Of a stretch of DNA of 64,000 bases, positions 43,397-52,622 are shown piece after piece (the stretch's first letter is position 1; each line of letters starts with the position of its first letter). The stretch is from Paenibacillus abyssi (lineage in GTDB: Bacteria; Bacillota; Bacilli; Paenibacillales; Paenibacillaceae), in the NCBI RefSeq assembly GCF_014640295.1, contig NZ_BMGR01000001.1:1-64000 (forward strand). Direction: 5' to 3'. The translations under genes were made by a program, and so were the position numbers. Under the pieces are notes generated by a model. The model was not told the DNA's origin, did no database searches, and was given only the letters and a program-made list of their open reading frames with translations.

Positions 43397-44467
43397 ATGT
43401 TGACTCGCGTAATGCACCTGCTGCCATTAGAGCTGCAAGCCGTGCTGGAGCGGCTGCCGGAGCAGGTTCGGGATGAGCTTGAAGAAATCAGGGTGCGCGA
43501 AGGACGTCCGCTGGAGATCAGTTATGGAGGCTTGTTCCGGTTCGCATCCGCAGACGGCTCGCTGAGCATGGTCCCGACAGCTGCTTACAAGCCGGAAGGG
43601 ACAACCTGCCGAAAGCTTCTCGAACGTATTACGAACCATTCCTTGTATGCGATGGAAGAAGAGCTGAAGCGGGGCTATATCACCGTCGGCGGTGGTCATC
43701 GAATCGGCCTTGCTGGCCGTACGGTGCTTGAAGCAGGTGCGGTAAGGGGGATCCGGGAAGTCGGGGGGTTCAATATTAGGATTGCCAGAGAAGTAGTAGG
43801 CGCAGCGGATCGGCTGCAGGATAAACTGATGGACTGGGATCGGAAATCGGTGCTTCCAACTCTCATCATCGGTCCGCCCCAACAAGGAAAAACAACAGTG
43901 GTCAGAGATCTGGCAAGGTCGATTAGCTATGGCCGGTGGCTGCATCCGGGAGCGTCTGGCTGGCCGGGGAGAAAAGTCGCCATTGTGGATGAACGATCGG
44001 AGATTGCCGCATGCATGCGGGGGGTGCCGACTTTTGATGTCGGCCCGCGTACCGATGTGATGGATGCTTGCCCGAAAGCTGAAGGCATGATGATGCTGCT
44101 GCGTTCGATGTCTCCGGAGATTTTGATCGTTGATGAAATCGGGCGCCGCGAAGATTCGGAAGCCATCCGCGAAGCGAGCCATGCGGGGGTAAGTGTCATT
44201 GCGACCGCCCATGCTTATGATTTGGAGGATGCCAAGGGCAGGCCCGTTCTGCGGGGACTGCTGGAGGAAGGCGTATTTGCCGCAGTCGTCGTGATCCGGC
44301 GGTCTGCTGTTGGTGCTGTGTTTCAGACGATACCATTAGGGACAAGGGCAAGAGCGCCGGCAGCCAGGGAGCCGACGGAGACGGAAGACAGGCAGGCCAT
44401 TGCCAGGGGTCAGCCCGTGAAACTGGCCATTTCCAGCCGGCCAAGCCGAGGTGATCGGCATGATTAA
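43397..44467 (+). CDS. spoIIIAA: Stage III sporulation protein AA (secretion-type ATPase)
   Basis: Cytosolic AAA+-like ATPase of the SpoIIIA-SpoIIQ channel between mother cell and forespore, resembling type II/IV secretion ATPases. The 356-residue product has Walker A GPPQQGKTT (about 156-164), VAIVDERSEIA (about 194), and Walker B ILIVDEIGRREDSEAI near 238. A His-containing AHAYDLED switch follows. The C-terminal tail beyond residue 320 is rich in Arg and Ala and poorly conserved. The ATG follows CGGGAGGG. It overlaps spoIIIAB by 8 bp. Confidence 0.95.
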   Translation: MLTRVMHLLPLELQAVLERLPEQVRDELEEIRVREGRPLEISYGGLFRFASADGSLSMVPTAAYKPEGTTCRKLLERITNHSLYAMEEELKRGYITVGGGHRIGLAGRTVLEAGAVRGIREVGGFNIRIAREVVGAADRLQDKLMDWDRKSVLPTLIIGPPQQGKTTVVRDLARSISYGRWLHPGASGWPGRKVAIVDERSEIAACMRGVPTFDVGPRTDVMDACPKAEGMMMLLRSMSPEILIVDEIGRREDSEAIREASHAGVSVIATAHAYDLEDAKGRPVLRGLLEEGVFAAVVVIRRSAVGAVFQTIPLGTRARAPAAREPTETEDRQAIARGQPVKLAISSRPSRGDRHD

Positions 44468-44978
44468 AATCATTGGCGCTGTGCTGGTATTATTTGCAGG
44501 AACGATGATTGGCTTTCAACAAGCAGCGAAGTTCGCCGCGCGTCCAAGGCAGCTGCGTCAGCTGGCTCATGCGCTGCAGAGGCTGGAAACCGAGATCGGT
44601 TACGGTTATACGCCGCTGCCGGAGGCATTGGCACGAGCGGTCTTTACGATACCAGAGCCGGTTGCCGGAGTGTTCCGAAACACTGCCAGCCAATTGTGCG
44701 ATACGAAAGGACTGACTTTTCAGGAATGCTGGGAGATTGCAATTAATGAACAGTGGTCAATGACAGCGATGAAGGACAATGAGAAGGTCGTCTTGCTTCG
44801 TCTAGGCTCCGCATTAGGCATTAGTGACAGGGACGATCAGATCAAACATATTCGACTGGCGCTGCTGCAGCTGAAATCGGAGGAAGACGCGGCGCGTGAA
44901 GACCAAGGCAGATACGAAAAAATGAGCAAGAGCCTGGGGATTCTGGCTGCTGCGCTGATCGTCATTCTGATGGTGTAA
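44460..44978 (+). CDS. spoIIIAB: Stage III sporulation protein AB
   Basis: A 172-residue membrane protein with an N-terminal helix (about 2-22), a helical soluble part similar to type II secretion GspF domains (with RPRQLRQLAHALQRLETEIGYG), and a C-terminal helix. It is thought to be a platform component of the SpoIIIA complex that contacts SpoIIIAA. The ATG at 44460 lies inside the spoIIIAA end, behind GAGGTGA, so translation is coupled. Confidence 0.94.
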   Translation: MIKIIGAVLVLFAGTMIGFQQAAKFAARPRQLRQLAHALQRLETEIGYGYTPLPEALARAVFTIPEPVAGVFRNTASQLCDTKGLTFQECWEIAINEQWSMTAMKDNEKVVLLRLGSALGISDRDDQIKHIRLALLQLKSEEDAAREDQGRYEKMSKSLGILAAALIVILMV

Positions 44979-44999
44979 CAGAGGTGGGGTGCCGGAGAA

Positions 45000-45203
45000 A
45001 TGAACATGGATGTCAGTGCGATATTTCAAATCGCTGGAATCGGAATTATTATTGCAATGATCCACACTGTGCTGAAGCAAATGGGCAAGGAGGATATGGC
45101 TCACTGGGTCACGGTTATCGGCTTTGTCGTTGTGTTATTCATGGTGGTGCGTTTGTTGAATGAATTGTTTCAAGAAATTAAAACGATCTTTCTTTTCCAA
45201 TAA
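45000..45203 (+). CDS. spoIIIAC: Stage III sporulation protein AC
   Basis: A 67-residue protein with two membrane helices (about 7-24 and 37-53) and the conserved FQIAGIGIIIAMIHTVLKQMGK block. It is a membrane subunit of the SpoIIIA channel. The GGAG site is only 2 bases from ATG 45000 and 8 from ATG 45006, so the product may start at the second; homologue length fits the first. Confidence 0.93.
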   Translation: MNMDVSAIFQIAGIGIIIAMIHTVLKQMGKEDMAHWVTVIGFVVVLFMVVRLLNELFQEIKTIFLFQ

Positions 45204-45244
45204 CCGGCTTTATTTTGCCATAGGGTACTTAGAGGTGAATCAGC

Positions 45245-45640
45245 ATGGAAATGATCCAGATCGTCGGCCTCGGTCTCATTGCTACCGTTTTAATATTGGT
45301 TGTCCGAGAGCAGAAGCCGATATTCGCTTTCGTGCTGGCGGCATTCACCGGCGTCTATTTATTCTTGTTCTTGATCGGCAAGATTGATGCGGTTATTAAG
45401 GTGCTGGAAGATCTTGCTAACCGTTCGAGTATTCCTTCTATTTATATGTCGACCATACTCAAAATTATAGGGATTGCTTATATTGCCGAGTTTGGCGCGC
45501 AGATCGTACGTGACGCCGGACAAGAAAGCATTGCCTCCAAAATCGAATTCGCGGGTAAAATTCTAATCCTAGTGATGGCTGTGCCGATTATCAGCGTCAT
45601 CGTTGAATCCGTCATGAACCTGCTGCCGGCAGGAGGATGA
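45245..45640 (+). CDS. spoIIIAD: Stage III sporulation protein AD
   Basis: A 131-residue protein with four membrane helices and conserved IPSIYMSTILKIIGIAYIAEFGAQI in its middle. It is a membrane subunit of the mother cell-forespore channel, resembling SpoIIIAC in its first two helices. AGAGGTGA precedes the ATG. The stop codon lies next to the ribosome site of spoIIIAE. Confidence 0.94.
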   Translation: MEMIQIVGLGLIATVLILVVREQKPIFAFVLAAFTGVYLFLFLIGKIDAVIKVLEDLANRSSIPSIYMSTILKIIGIAYIAEFGAQIVRDAGQESIASKIEFAGKILILVMAVPIISVIVESVMNLLPAGG

Positions 45641-45645
45641 GTATA

Positions 45646-46887
45646 ATGAACCGACTGACCGTATGGAAGACGGCTGCTTGCATGTTTGCTCTCGTGTTCA
45701 TCTGCCTGGTATCTGTTCAATCTGGCTATGCATTGCCGCAGGATGCCGAGATGTCAAATTCAGGACAGCCTGAGGAACAGGCAGAGGTTCAACTGCCCGG
45801 ACGTTTAGCAGAGGAGCAGCTGCGGGCGATTGATACCGGTGTGGTGGAGGATTATTGGAATCGCTTGATGAGGGAATACGGAGGGTACTTTCCCGAAGGG
45901 CAAATGCCCAGCTTCTTTGACATGATAAGGCCGGGAGGTGAAGGCTTAAAGCTTGGCATGATCCTGCAAGGCCTGCTCGAGTATGTGCTGCATGAGGTGT
46001 TGTACAATGGCAAGCTGCTCGTTACGATCGTCATCCTTACCGTATTCAGCATGATTCTCGAGACGCTGCAAAATGCGTTCGAACGTAAAACGGTAAGTAA
46101 AGTCGCCTATGCGGTCTCGTATATGGTGTTGATCGTGATCGCCGTCAACAGCTTTCATGTTGCAATCGGGTACGCCAAGGATGCTATTAGCGGAATGATC
46201 CAATTCATGATGGCGATGATTCCGCTGCTGCTTACGCTCCTGGCTTCGATGGGAAATGTAATCACGGTATCTGTCATGCATCCTTTGATCGTATTCATGA
46301 TCCATGCAGTCGGCACCTTGATCCATGTCATCGTGTTTCCGCTGCTGTTCTTCTCCGCCGTGCTGCATATTGCCAGTGCGATTTCGGATCGCTTCAAGGT
46401 GACACAGCTTGCAAATCTGCTGCGCACAATCAGCGTGGGATTGCTTGGTGGACTGTTGACTATATTTCTCGGCGTCATCTCTGTACAGGGAGCAACGGGT
46501 TCAGTAACCGATGGCGTGACATTGCGCACAGCGAAATTCATTACCGGTAATTTTGTGCCTGTAGTCGGACGCATGTTCTCGGATGCCGCTGATACGGTAT
46601 TATCCGCGTCGCTGCTTGTCAAAAATGCGATCGGAATTGCGGGCGTCGTCATTCTGCTGTTTCTCTGCGCTTTTCCTGCGGTCAAGATTCTTGTAATGGC
46701 GCTTATTTACAGGCTGTGCGCCGCTATCCTGCAGCCGCTTGGCGATAGTCCGATCATCACCTGCTTGGAAACCATCGGTAAGACGATGATCTACATATTT
46801 GCGGCGTTGGCCTCGGTCGGGTTGATGTTTTTTATGGCGGTGACCATCATTTTAATGGCCGGCAATGCGGCGATCATGGTGAGATGA
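45646..46887 (+). CDS. spoIIIAE: Stage III sporulation protein AE
   Basis: A 413-residue membrane protein with an N-terminal signal-like helix (about 10-27), an extracytoplasmic segment (about 30-120) and about seven to eight helices. The blocks FMMAMIPLLLTLLASMG and GVISVQGATGSVTDGVTLRTAKFI are typical. It is considered the main polytopic subunit of the channel. ATG 45646 has AGGAGG at 9 bases; the in-frame ATG 45637 overlaps the ribosome site itself. Confidence 0.95.
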   Translation: MNRLTVWKTAACMFALVFICLVSVQSGYALPQDAEMSNSGQPEEQAEVQLPGRLAEEQLRAIDTGVVEDYWNRLMREYGGYFPEGQMPSFFDMIRPGGEGLKLGMILQGLLEYVLHEVLYNGKLLVTIVILTVFSMILETLQNAFERKTVSKVAYAVSYMVLIVIAVNSFHVAIGYAKDAISGMIQFMMAMIPLLLTLLASMGNVITVSVMHPLIVFMIHAVGTLIHVIVFPLLFFSAVLHIASAISDRFKVTQLANLLRTISVGLLGGLLTIFLGVISVQGATGSVTDGVTLRTAKFITGNFVPVVGRMFSDAADTVLSASLLVKNAIGIAGVVILLFLCAFPAVKILVMALIYRLCAAILQPLGDSPIITCLETIGKTMIYIFAALASVGLMFFMAVTIILMAGNAAIMVR

Positions 46888-46939
46888 GACATGGAGCGGC
46901 TACTGAGCCGCAACCTGAGGATTGGAGGCGGAACGGTTG

Positions 46940-47674
46940 ATGGCGTGGCTCAGTGATTGGTTACGACAGATTATCGCTGTCATCCTACTGGCCGGCATTA
47001 TCGAGCTGCTGCTGCCAAGCTCCGCTTATCAGCGTTATATCCGTCTTGTTGTCGGCATGCTGATTTTGCTTATCCTGCTTTCTCCGGTTTTACAGCTGCT
47101 GCAAGGCGATTATGAAGGGAAATTAACGGATAGCTTCAAGGCCTGGAATCGCTCCCTGTCCTCATCATCGGAGATGATGGGACTGGAACAAATCCGCCAG
47201 CAAGCGCAGCGCATAAAAGAGGATCAGCAGCAGCAAGCGGCGCTGTTAGCCGAAAAGCATTTGGCGGCGTCGATCGAAGCCGAGGTCGAGCGGATAACCG
47301 GCCTGGACTTGCTGGGAATGAGCGTGAAGCTGGAGAAAAACGGACGTACAGGTGACGATCGCATCGTAAAAGCGAATGTATATCTGTCCAATATGGCGCC
47401 TGAGCAACTAACAGATGCCCAGGAAGAAGAGGAAGAAATCGTGCCGGTGGAGTCTATCGCAGTTGATGTGACGATTCCCATTGTGAATCCAGCCGAGGCG
47501 CAATCGGTTGGGCACAAGGAGGGTACCGCAGATACTGCAGATTCAAAGGGTGCCGCCGATCAATGGCTTCCTGCGACCGATGAAAGGGTTCGGCGCATTG
47601 CGGCAGTGCTGTCGGCTGGATGGGGGATTGCCCCAGGCGACGTGCGCGTCAGCGCAGCTGCAGCCGAAGGCTAG
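46940..47674 (+). CDS. spoIIIAF: Stage III sporulation protein AF
   Basis: A 244-residue protein with two N-terminal membrane helices (about 7-24 and 33-53), a coiled-coil stretch rich in Gln (about 85-115) and a ring-building RBM-like domain (about 115-165, with ERITGLDLLGMSVKLEK). It is predicted to oligomerise in the intermembrane space of the engulfed forespore. The C-terminal part after residue 180 is a variable Glu/Ala-rich linker ending in a short helix. ATG 46940 is 11 bases after GGAGG; TTG 46937 is an alternative start. Confidence 0.92.
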   Translation: MAWLSDWLRQIIAVILLAGIIELLLPSSAYQRYIRLVVGMLILLILLSPVLQLLQGDYEGKLTDSFKAWNRSLSSSSEMMGLEQIRQQAQRIKEDQQQQAALLAEKHLAASIEAEVERITGLDLLGMSVKLEKNGRTGDDRIVKANVYLSNMAPEQLTDAQEEEEEIVPVESIAVDVTIPIVNPAEAQSVGHKEGTADTADSKGAADQWLPATDERVRRIAAVLSAGWGIAPGDVRVSAAAAEG

Positions 47675-47699
47675 CAGCCCTAAAGGAGGTGCGAATGCG

Positions 47700-48332
47700 G
47701 TGGCCGGATGGCTGAATAAATTGGAAACCATGCTTGGAGGGGGCCCTTCGGGGCCGAAGAGGGTGAAAACGCTGCGTTGGTTATTATTGATCGGTGCGAT
47801 CGGCATCGGACTGATGATTATGAACTCCTTCTTCTCGCTGAAGCAAGTCGAGCCTGCAGCAGATACAGTGCCTCCTCCGCCGGAAGCTCAAGAAACACTG
47901 CTCGGACGCGTGGAGCCGGAATCCATGTTTGCTTCAATTGAACATCCGCTGGAGAACAGATTAAAAGAAATTTTAGAGAAGATCGTTGGAGTAGGTACAG
48001 TGGATGTATTAATAACGATCGAATCGACCGAGGAATTGGTTGTCGAGCGAAATGAAAAGCTGACCCAGCAGTCGACGGAGGAAACCGATAAGAATGGCGG
48101 CAGAAGACATATTACGTCCTATACAAAGGATGGCCAAGTCGTGCTGTACGAGGTTGCTGGGGAGAATACGCCGATCATAACCAAAAGGATCAATCCGCGG
48201 ATCCGCGGTATTCTGGTCGTTGCCCGCGGCGCAGAGAATCAGACCGTCCGGCAGCTTATCGTGGACGCCATTCAAAAAGGGTTTCATGTGCAGTCGCACA
48301 GAATTTCAGTCCTGCCAAGCAAGCAGCCTTAA
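47700..48332 (+). CDS. spoIIIAG: Stage III sporulation protein AG
   Basis: A 210-residue protein with one membrane helix (about 27-45) and an extracellular ring-building domain. In Bacillus it forms a large 30-subunit ring spanning the gap between the two cells. The block LKEILEKIVGVGTVDVLITIEST (about 95-117) and the C-terminal RGILVVARGAENQTVRQLIVDAI are conserved. The GTG at 47700 lies 9 bases after AAAGGAGGT; the frame is open far upstream but overlaps spoIIIAF without homology. Confidence 0.93.
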   Translation: MAGWLNKLETMLGGGPSGPKRVKTLRWLLLIGAIGIGLMIMNSFFSLKQVEPAADTVPPPPEAQETLLGRVEPESMFASIEHPLENRLKEILEKIVGVGTVDVLITIESTEELVVERNEKLTQQSTEETDKNGGRRHITSYTKDGQVVLYEVAGENTPIITKRINPRIRGILVVARGAENQTVRQLIVDAIQKGFHVQSHRISVLPSKQP

Positions 48333-48383
48333 GAAAATAATGTCAATACAACCGAACTATAATCCAGGAAGGATGATCTATCA

Positions 48384-49010
48384 ATGAACACGAAGAGACA
48401 AACCGTCTGGTTGGTTTCCATGCTCAGTTTAATGGTCATATTGTCGGCATATTATCTGTTTACTGAAGACTCAGGATCTTCGAATATGTTTACCGACGCC
48501 GGCCAAGGGGGAGCGACTGAAGCTGCCGCAGGCACGAATGGCGCCGATCCTACACTCGATGAAGTCATAGTGACAGAGATTGAACAAATCGGGGAGTCCG
48601 GCTTGAGCGAGGCCGACCAGGAAGTGCTTAACAAATTGGAGGAGAATGGAGCGGCTGCCTTATCGAACGATTATTTCACAGAACAGCAATTGCTTCGCGC
48701 TGAAACACTTGCCGTGGAAACCGATCGCCTGTTAAGTATCGTGGCTGATACGGAGCAGAAAACAGAAGATGCGACTAGCGCATTGGAAAAGCTGAATCTG
48801 CTTGAAGAGCAGGAGCTCAAACTTACGAGCCTCGAAGAGGAGCTGCTCGCCGAGTATTCGAATGCGGTGATCGCTGAAGAGAACGACAACTTTAAGGTCG
48901 TCGTACAAAGCGAGAAGCTGGAGAGAAGCCAAGCGGACAGCATTATTGAATTGGTCATGACTACATTAGACGTAGGCGCAGAGCGCATATCCGTTCAGTT
49001 TGTTCCTTAA
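48384..49010 (+). CDS. spoIIIAH: Stage III sporulation protein AH
   Basis: A 208-residue protein with one membrane helix (about 8-26) and a C-terminal YscJ/FliF-like ring domain that binds SpoIIQ from the forespore to build the channel. Conserved parts include AEENDNFKVVVQSEKLERSQADSIIELV. The linker before the ring domain is Asp/Glu-rich coiled coil. The ATG follows GGAAGGATG. It ends the spoIIIA operon, with a terminator 20 bp later. Confidence 0.94.
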   Translation: MNTKRQTVWLVSMLSLMVILSAYYLFTEDSGSSNMFTDAGQGGATEAAAGTNGADPTLDEVIVTEIEQIGESGLSEADQEVLNKLEENGAAALSNDYFTEQQLLRAETLAVETDRLLSIVADTEQKTEDATSALEKLNLLEEQELKLTSLEEELLAEYSNAVIAEENDNFKVVVQSEKLERSQADSIIELVMTTLDVGAERISVQFVP

Positions 49011-49026
49011 TAGACATTAATGCCGC

Positions 49027-49062
49027 ATCCCCGTACCCTCAAATCCGGTACGGGGATTTTGC
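49027..49062 (+). terminator. Terminator of the spoIIIA operon
   Basis: ATCCCCGTACC and GGTACGGGGAT with a 9-base loop, followed by TTTTGCTT. Confidence 0.88.
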
Positions 49063-49088
49063 TTGTTAAAGCTTGTGTAAAAAATGGG

Positions 49089-49117
49089 TTCGTGTTCACG
49101 ATCATTTGTGATATAAT
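49089..49117 (+). promoter_or_regulatory. Extended -10 sigma-A promoter of accB
   Basis: TTCGTG, a 17-base spacer and TATAAT (49112-49117), with TG one base before the -10 element. It ends about 65 bp before the accB start codon. Confidence 0.65.
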
Positions 49118-49182
49118 ACTAACGTTATAGCAATAATGTAACATAACACAGCTTTACAAATGTTAAGGAGTGAATAAAATCG

Positions 49183-49671
49183 ATGTTCAAATTGAGCGAG
49201 ATTAAAGAGCTGATTAAACTGGTTGATCAGACCTCTGTACAAGAGCTCGAAATTGAAAATGAAGGGGCACGCCTGCTCATTCGCAAACCGGGAAAAACGG
49301 AAGTGGTGAACTTACAGACCGCCCCGATTACCCATACATATTCACCGGCGGTTCCCGCGCCTCAAGCGGCGCCGGTATCTGCTGCGCTAGCGCCTCAGGC
49401 CGCTGAGCCGGCATCTTCAGCAGCTGACAACCTGCATAAGATCGTTTCTCCGATGGTAGGCACATTTTACCGGGCGGCATCGCCGGATGCGGCGCCTTTT
49501 GTTAAAATTGGAGACCGAGTGAACGATAAAACGGTCGTCTGCATTCTCGAAGCGATGAAATTAATGAACGAGCTCGAAGCGGAAGTACGCGGGGAGATCG
49601 TCGAGGTTCTTGTTGAGAATGGACAGCTTGTTGAATTTGGACAACCGTTGTTCCTTGTCAAACCGGAATAA
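49183..49671 (+). CDS. accB: Biotin carboxyl carrier protein of acetyl-CoA carboxylase
   Basis: Carries biotin between the two half-reactions of acetyl-CoA carboxylase in fatty acid synthesis. The 162-residue product has a helical N-terminus, an Ala/Pro-rich linker (about 50-80) and the biotinyl domain with the biotinylated K126 in EAMKLMNE. The thumb element conserved in AccB ([15 protein letters not shown]) is present. The ATG has AAGGAGTG upstream. It lies 29 bp before accC. Confidence 0.97.
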   Translation: MFKLSEIKELIKLVDQTSVQELEIENEGARLLIRKPGKTEVVNLQTAPITHTYSPAVPAPQAAPVSAALAPQAAEPASSAADNLHKIVSPMVGTFYRAASPDAAPFVKIGDRVNDKTVVCILEAMKLMNELEAEVRGEIVEVLVENGQLVEFGQPLFLVKPE

Positions 49672-49700
49672 TCGATAGCTTCGCGAAAGGGGTTCAAAGG

Positions 49701-51086
49701 GTGAAATTTCATAAAATATTGATTGCTAACCGCGGGGAAATTGCGGTTCGCATTATTCGCGCTTGCCGTGAATTGGGCATTCAGACCGTTGCCGTTTATT
49801 CTGAAGCGGACCGTGATTCACTGCATGTGCGTTTGGCTGACGAAGCGTATTGCATCGGTCCCGTGTTATCTAGAGACAGTTATTTGAACTTGACGAACAT
49901 TATGAGCGTTGCAACGCTGACTGAATGTGACGCGATTCATCCGGGATATGGGTTTTTGGCCGAGAACGCGGATTTTGCCGAGATTTGTGAATCCTGCAAT
50001 ATTACGTTTATCGGACCGTCTCCGGAAGCGATCAGCAAGATGGGGGACAAATCGGTTGCGAAGCTGACGATGAAACAGGCCGACGTACCGGTAATCCCGG
50101 GCTCGGACGGGCTGATCGAGGATTTGGACAAAGCGGTTCTGATCGCCCGCGAGATCGGTTATCCGGTCATCATTAAGGCGACTGCCGGCGGCGGCGGGAA
50201 AGGGATCCGGATTGCAGAGGATGAAGAATCCCTTATCCAACAGATTACAACCGCCCAGCAGGAAGCGCAAAAAGCGTTCGGTAATGCAGGGGTATACTTA
50301 GAAAAGTATTTGACAGGCATGAAACACGTGGAGATCCAGATTATTGCGGATAAACACGGCAATGCCGTTCATCTTTTCGAGCGTGACTGCTCGATCCAGC
50401 GCCGCCGTCAGAAGCTTGTTGAAGAAGCGCCTTGTCCGATCCTTACACCGGAACAGCGCGAGCGGATGGGGCAGGCTGCAGTCAGGGCTGCGTTAGCGGT
50501 TAATTATTCCGGAGCCGGTACGCTTGAATTTCTGATGGGACAGGACGGGCAATTCTACTTTATGGAGATGAATACCCGCATCCAAGTCGAGCATCCCGTA
50601 ACAGAGATGATTACAAATACGGACCTGATTAAAGAAATGATCTCCGTTGCTGAAGGCAATGAGCTTTCTTTCAAGCAGGAGGATTTAACGATTAACGGCT
50701 GGTCAATGGAATGCCGGATTAATGCCGAGGACTCCGAACGTAATTTCATGCCTTCACCAGGCCATATCCAGTTTTATCTGCCTCCGGGAGGCTTGGGTGT
50801 TCGTGTTGATAGTGCTGCGTATCCCGGCTATACGATATCGCCGCATTACGACTCGATGATCGCAAAATTGATCGTATGGGGAGCCACACGTGAAGAAGCG
50901 ATAAACCGGATGAAGAGGGCGCTCTCTGAATTCGCGATCGAAGGAATTAAAACGACGATCCCGTTCCATATGAAATTGCTCAATCATCCGAAGTTCATCC
51001 AAGGCGATTTTGATATCAAATTTCTCGAGGAATACGATGTCAATGATGCCGACGGAGCCAGTAATGGAGCCAATTTTAACATTTAA
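49701..51086 (+). CDS. accC: Biotin carboxylase of acetyl-CoA carboxylase
   Basis: Carboxylates the biotin of AccB with bicarbonate and ATP. The 461-residue ATP-grasp enzyme has [19 protein letters not shown] at the start, the glycine-rich loop [11 protein letters not shown] (about 158-168), [15 protein letters not shown] (about 225-239) and [15 protein letters not shown] with the catalytic Arg and Glu. The GTG start follows AAAGGGG. It probably forms an operon with accB; the carboxyltransferase genes accA and accD are not in this window. Confidence 0.97.
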   Translation: MKFHKILIANRGEIAVRIIRACRELGIQTVAVYSEADRDSLHVRLADEAYCIGPVLSRDSYLNLTNIMSVATLTECDAIHPGYGFLAENADFAEICESCNITFIGPSPEAISKMGDKSVAKLTMKQADVPVIPGSDGLIEDLDKAVLIAREIGYPVIIKATAGGGGKGIRIAEDEESLIQQITTAQQEAQKAFGNAGVYLEKYLTGMKHVEIQIIADKHGNAVHLFERDCSIQRRRQKLVEEAPCPILTPEQRERMGQAAVRAALAVNYSGAGTLEFLMGQDGQFYFMEMNTRIQVEHPVTEMITNTDLIKEMISVAEGNELSFKQEDLTINGWSMECRINAEDSERNFMPSPGHIQFYLPPGGLGVRVDSAAYPGYTISPHYDSMIAKLIVWGATREEAINRMKRALSEFAIEGIKTTIPFHMKLLNHPKFIQGDFDIKFLEEYDVNDADGASNGANFNI

Positions 51087-51092
51087 GCAAGT

Positions 51093-51121
51093 TTGTCATA
51101 AATCTCTTCAAATGTTATAGT
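51093..51121 (+). promoter_or_regulatory. Sigma-A promoter of the yqhY group
   Basis: TTGTCA and TATAGT are separated by 17 bases, 80 bp before the yqhY start codon. Confidence 0.6.
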
Positions 51122-51200
51122 ATAGGAATAAGATTGCGGATAAGCATATAGGAAAATCAGCGGATAATTCCGCAACTTTATGGGAGGTGAGTGATCCAAT

Positions 51201-51611
51201 ATGAGTACGATTGCTGCGGATTATGAAAAGACTGAAATGGGAACCATTCAGATCGCTCCAGAGGTTATCGAAGTGATTGCCGGACTTGCAACGGTCGAAG
51301 TGGAAGGCGTTGCAGGGATGAGCGGCGGTTTTGCCGGCGGGATTGCGGAACTGCTCGGGCGCAAGAACTTATCCAAAGGGGTCAAGGTTGAAGTCGGACA
51401 GCGGGAAGCTGCTGTTGACGTGTCCATTATCGTGGAATATGGCAATCGAATTCCGGATATCGCATCGGAGATTCAACGCAATGTCAAACGCTCGATTGAA
51501 ACGATGACAGGACTTCATGTTGTCGAGGTGAATGTACACATCCATGACGTGTATTTTAAAGCCTCGGACAAACCTGAGGAAGAAGATGCTCAGCCTCATC
51601 GCGTGAAGTAG
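51201..51611 (+). CDS. yqhY: Asp23/Gls24 family envelope stress protein YqhY
   Basis: A 136-residue Asp23/Gls24 protein, with APEVIEVIAGLATVEVEGVAGMSGG (about 18-42) and VNVHIHDVYF near the C-terminus. The family associates with membrane anchors such as AmaP; in Bacillus YqhY is linked to control of acetyl-CoA carboxylase activity, which fits its place after accBC. The ATG follows GGGAGGTGAGTG. Confidence 0.92.
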   Translation: MSTIAADYEKTEMGTIQIAPEVIEVIAGLATVEVEGVAGMSGGFAGGIAELLGRKNLSKGVKVEVGQREAAVDVSIIVEYGNRIPDIASEIQRNVKRSIETMTGLHVVEVNVHIHDVYFKASDKPEEEDAQPHRVK

Positions 51612-51640
51612 ACGATGTAATGATTCATAAATTATAAGAT

Positions 51641-51684
51641 CCCCCTCGTGAAGGGCTTGCCGCTCGGCGCAAGGGGGCTTTTCA
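51641..51684 (+). terminator. Possible weak terminator between yqhY and amaP
   Basis: CCCCCT and AGGGGG pair around a long imperfect internal helix, followed by CTTTTC. It may only reduce read-through into amaP. Confidence 0.35.
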
Positions 51685-51714
51685 TTCGAATGGTCGGAGG
51701 AGGAGGCATACGCG

Positions 51715-52275
51715 TTGGTCAAAATAATGGACAGGCTCCTATTGTTCTTTTACAGCTTAATAATCGGTGCCGTTTCGATCGCTGGATTAGGTTTGGGGGC
51801 AGGATGGATTTCCGAGAGAATCGTATCTGCATGGGTCAATGAATTGTTTGGAGATGCGTTATGGCTTCAAGCTACACTCATATCCGTCTCGATCGTTCTG
51901 TTTTTGGTCAGCTTGCGATTCTTTTATGTATCTGTCAAGCGGGGGAATGCTTCCGTACCTTCCATCGACCAAAGAACCGATTTTGGTGATATCCGTATTT
52001 CTATGGAAACCGTCGAGAACCTGGCGCTTAAAGCAGCAGGCAAGCAGCGGGGGGTAAAAGATCTTAAGGCTCGCATCCGGATTGCGGAAGCTGGTTTGGA
52101 AATCATGCTTCGCGCGGTCGTTGACGGAGAAACCTCGATTCCAGGGCTGACGGAAGACATCCAGCGTGCAGTCAAGGAACATATTGAAGAAATTACCGGA
52201 ATTCCTGTTGCGCTGGTTACGGTATATGTAGCAAATATCATCCAAACCCAAACCTTTAAAAGTCGTGTAGAATAG
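51715..52275 (+). CDS. amaP: Alkaline shock response membrane anchor protein AmaP
   Basis: A 186-residue protein with two N-terminal membrane helices (about 7-32 and 48-70) and a cytosolic Asp23-like domain. AmaP tethers Asp23 family proteins to the membrane in Staphylococcus. The TTG start follows GGAGGAGGAGG; ATG 51727 is a possible internal start. It is followed 14 bp later by the DUF2273 gene, the usual companion of amaP. Confidence 0.88.
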   Translation: MVKIMDRLLLFFYSLIIGAVSIAGLGLGAGWISERIVSAWVNELFGDALWLQATLISVSIVLFLVSLRFFYVSVKRGNASVPSIDQRTDFGDIRISMETVENLALKAAGKQRGVKDLKARIRIAEAGLEIMLRAVVDGETSIPGLTEDIQRAVKEHIEEITGIPVALVTVYVANIIQTQTFKSRVE

Positions 52276-52289
52276 AGGTGAGCATATCC

Positions 52290-52520
52290 ATGTGGAGGGA
52301 GTTTTGGATCACCTACGCCGGGCGTATAACCGGTGTTGCTACTGCTCTTTTATTAGGTTTTATTTATCTGTTTTCCGGTTTTTGGGATATGCTGTTTTTC
52401 GCATTATTGTTGTGGATCGGATATTTTTTCGGCAAGCAGAAGGATATGTCCGCCCTGCCTAGAATATCGTGGCATCAGATAACCGACTGGTTCTCTGACC
52501 GTTGGCGGCCGTTTAGATAA
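52290..52520 (+). CDS. DUF2273 small membrane protein
   Basis: A 76-residue protein with two membrane helices (about 12-28 and 30-50) and the DUF2273 pattern GRITGVATALLLGFIYLFSGFWDMLFFALLLWIGYFFGK. It is commonly encoded beside Asp23 family genes and probably belongs to the same membrane complex. ATG 52290 lies 9 bases after AGAGGTG; the GTG within that site at 52278 was not used. Confidence 0.85.
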   Translation: MWREFWITYAGRITGVATALLLGFIYLFSGFWDMLFFALLLWIGYFFGKQKDMSALPRISWHQITDWFSDRWRPFR

Positions 52521-52594
52521 TCCTGTGATCTCCTCCGTACGCCGGACATCGGCAAGCTGCTGTTCGGGGCAGGGAGGAGATCATAGGATTTTTC
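52520..52594 (+). terminator. Terminator after the DUF2273 gene
   Basis: A long stem ATCCTGTGATCTCCTCC / GGAGGAGATCATAGGAT with internal sequence, followed by TTTTTC. Confidence 0.88.
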
Positions 52595-52622
52595 AAATAT
52601 TACAAAGCATTTGGGAGGATCC

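Noticed and set aside
47508-47699. Earlier start for SpoIIIAG inside spoIIIAF
   Set aside because: The extra codons are spoIIIAF read in another frame. GTG 47700 has a strong AAAGGAGGT site.
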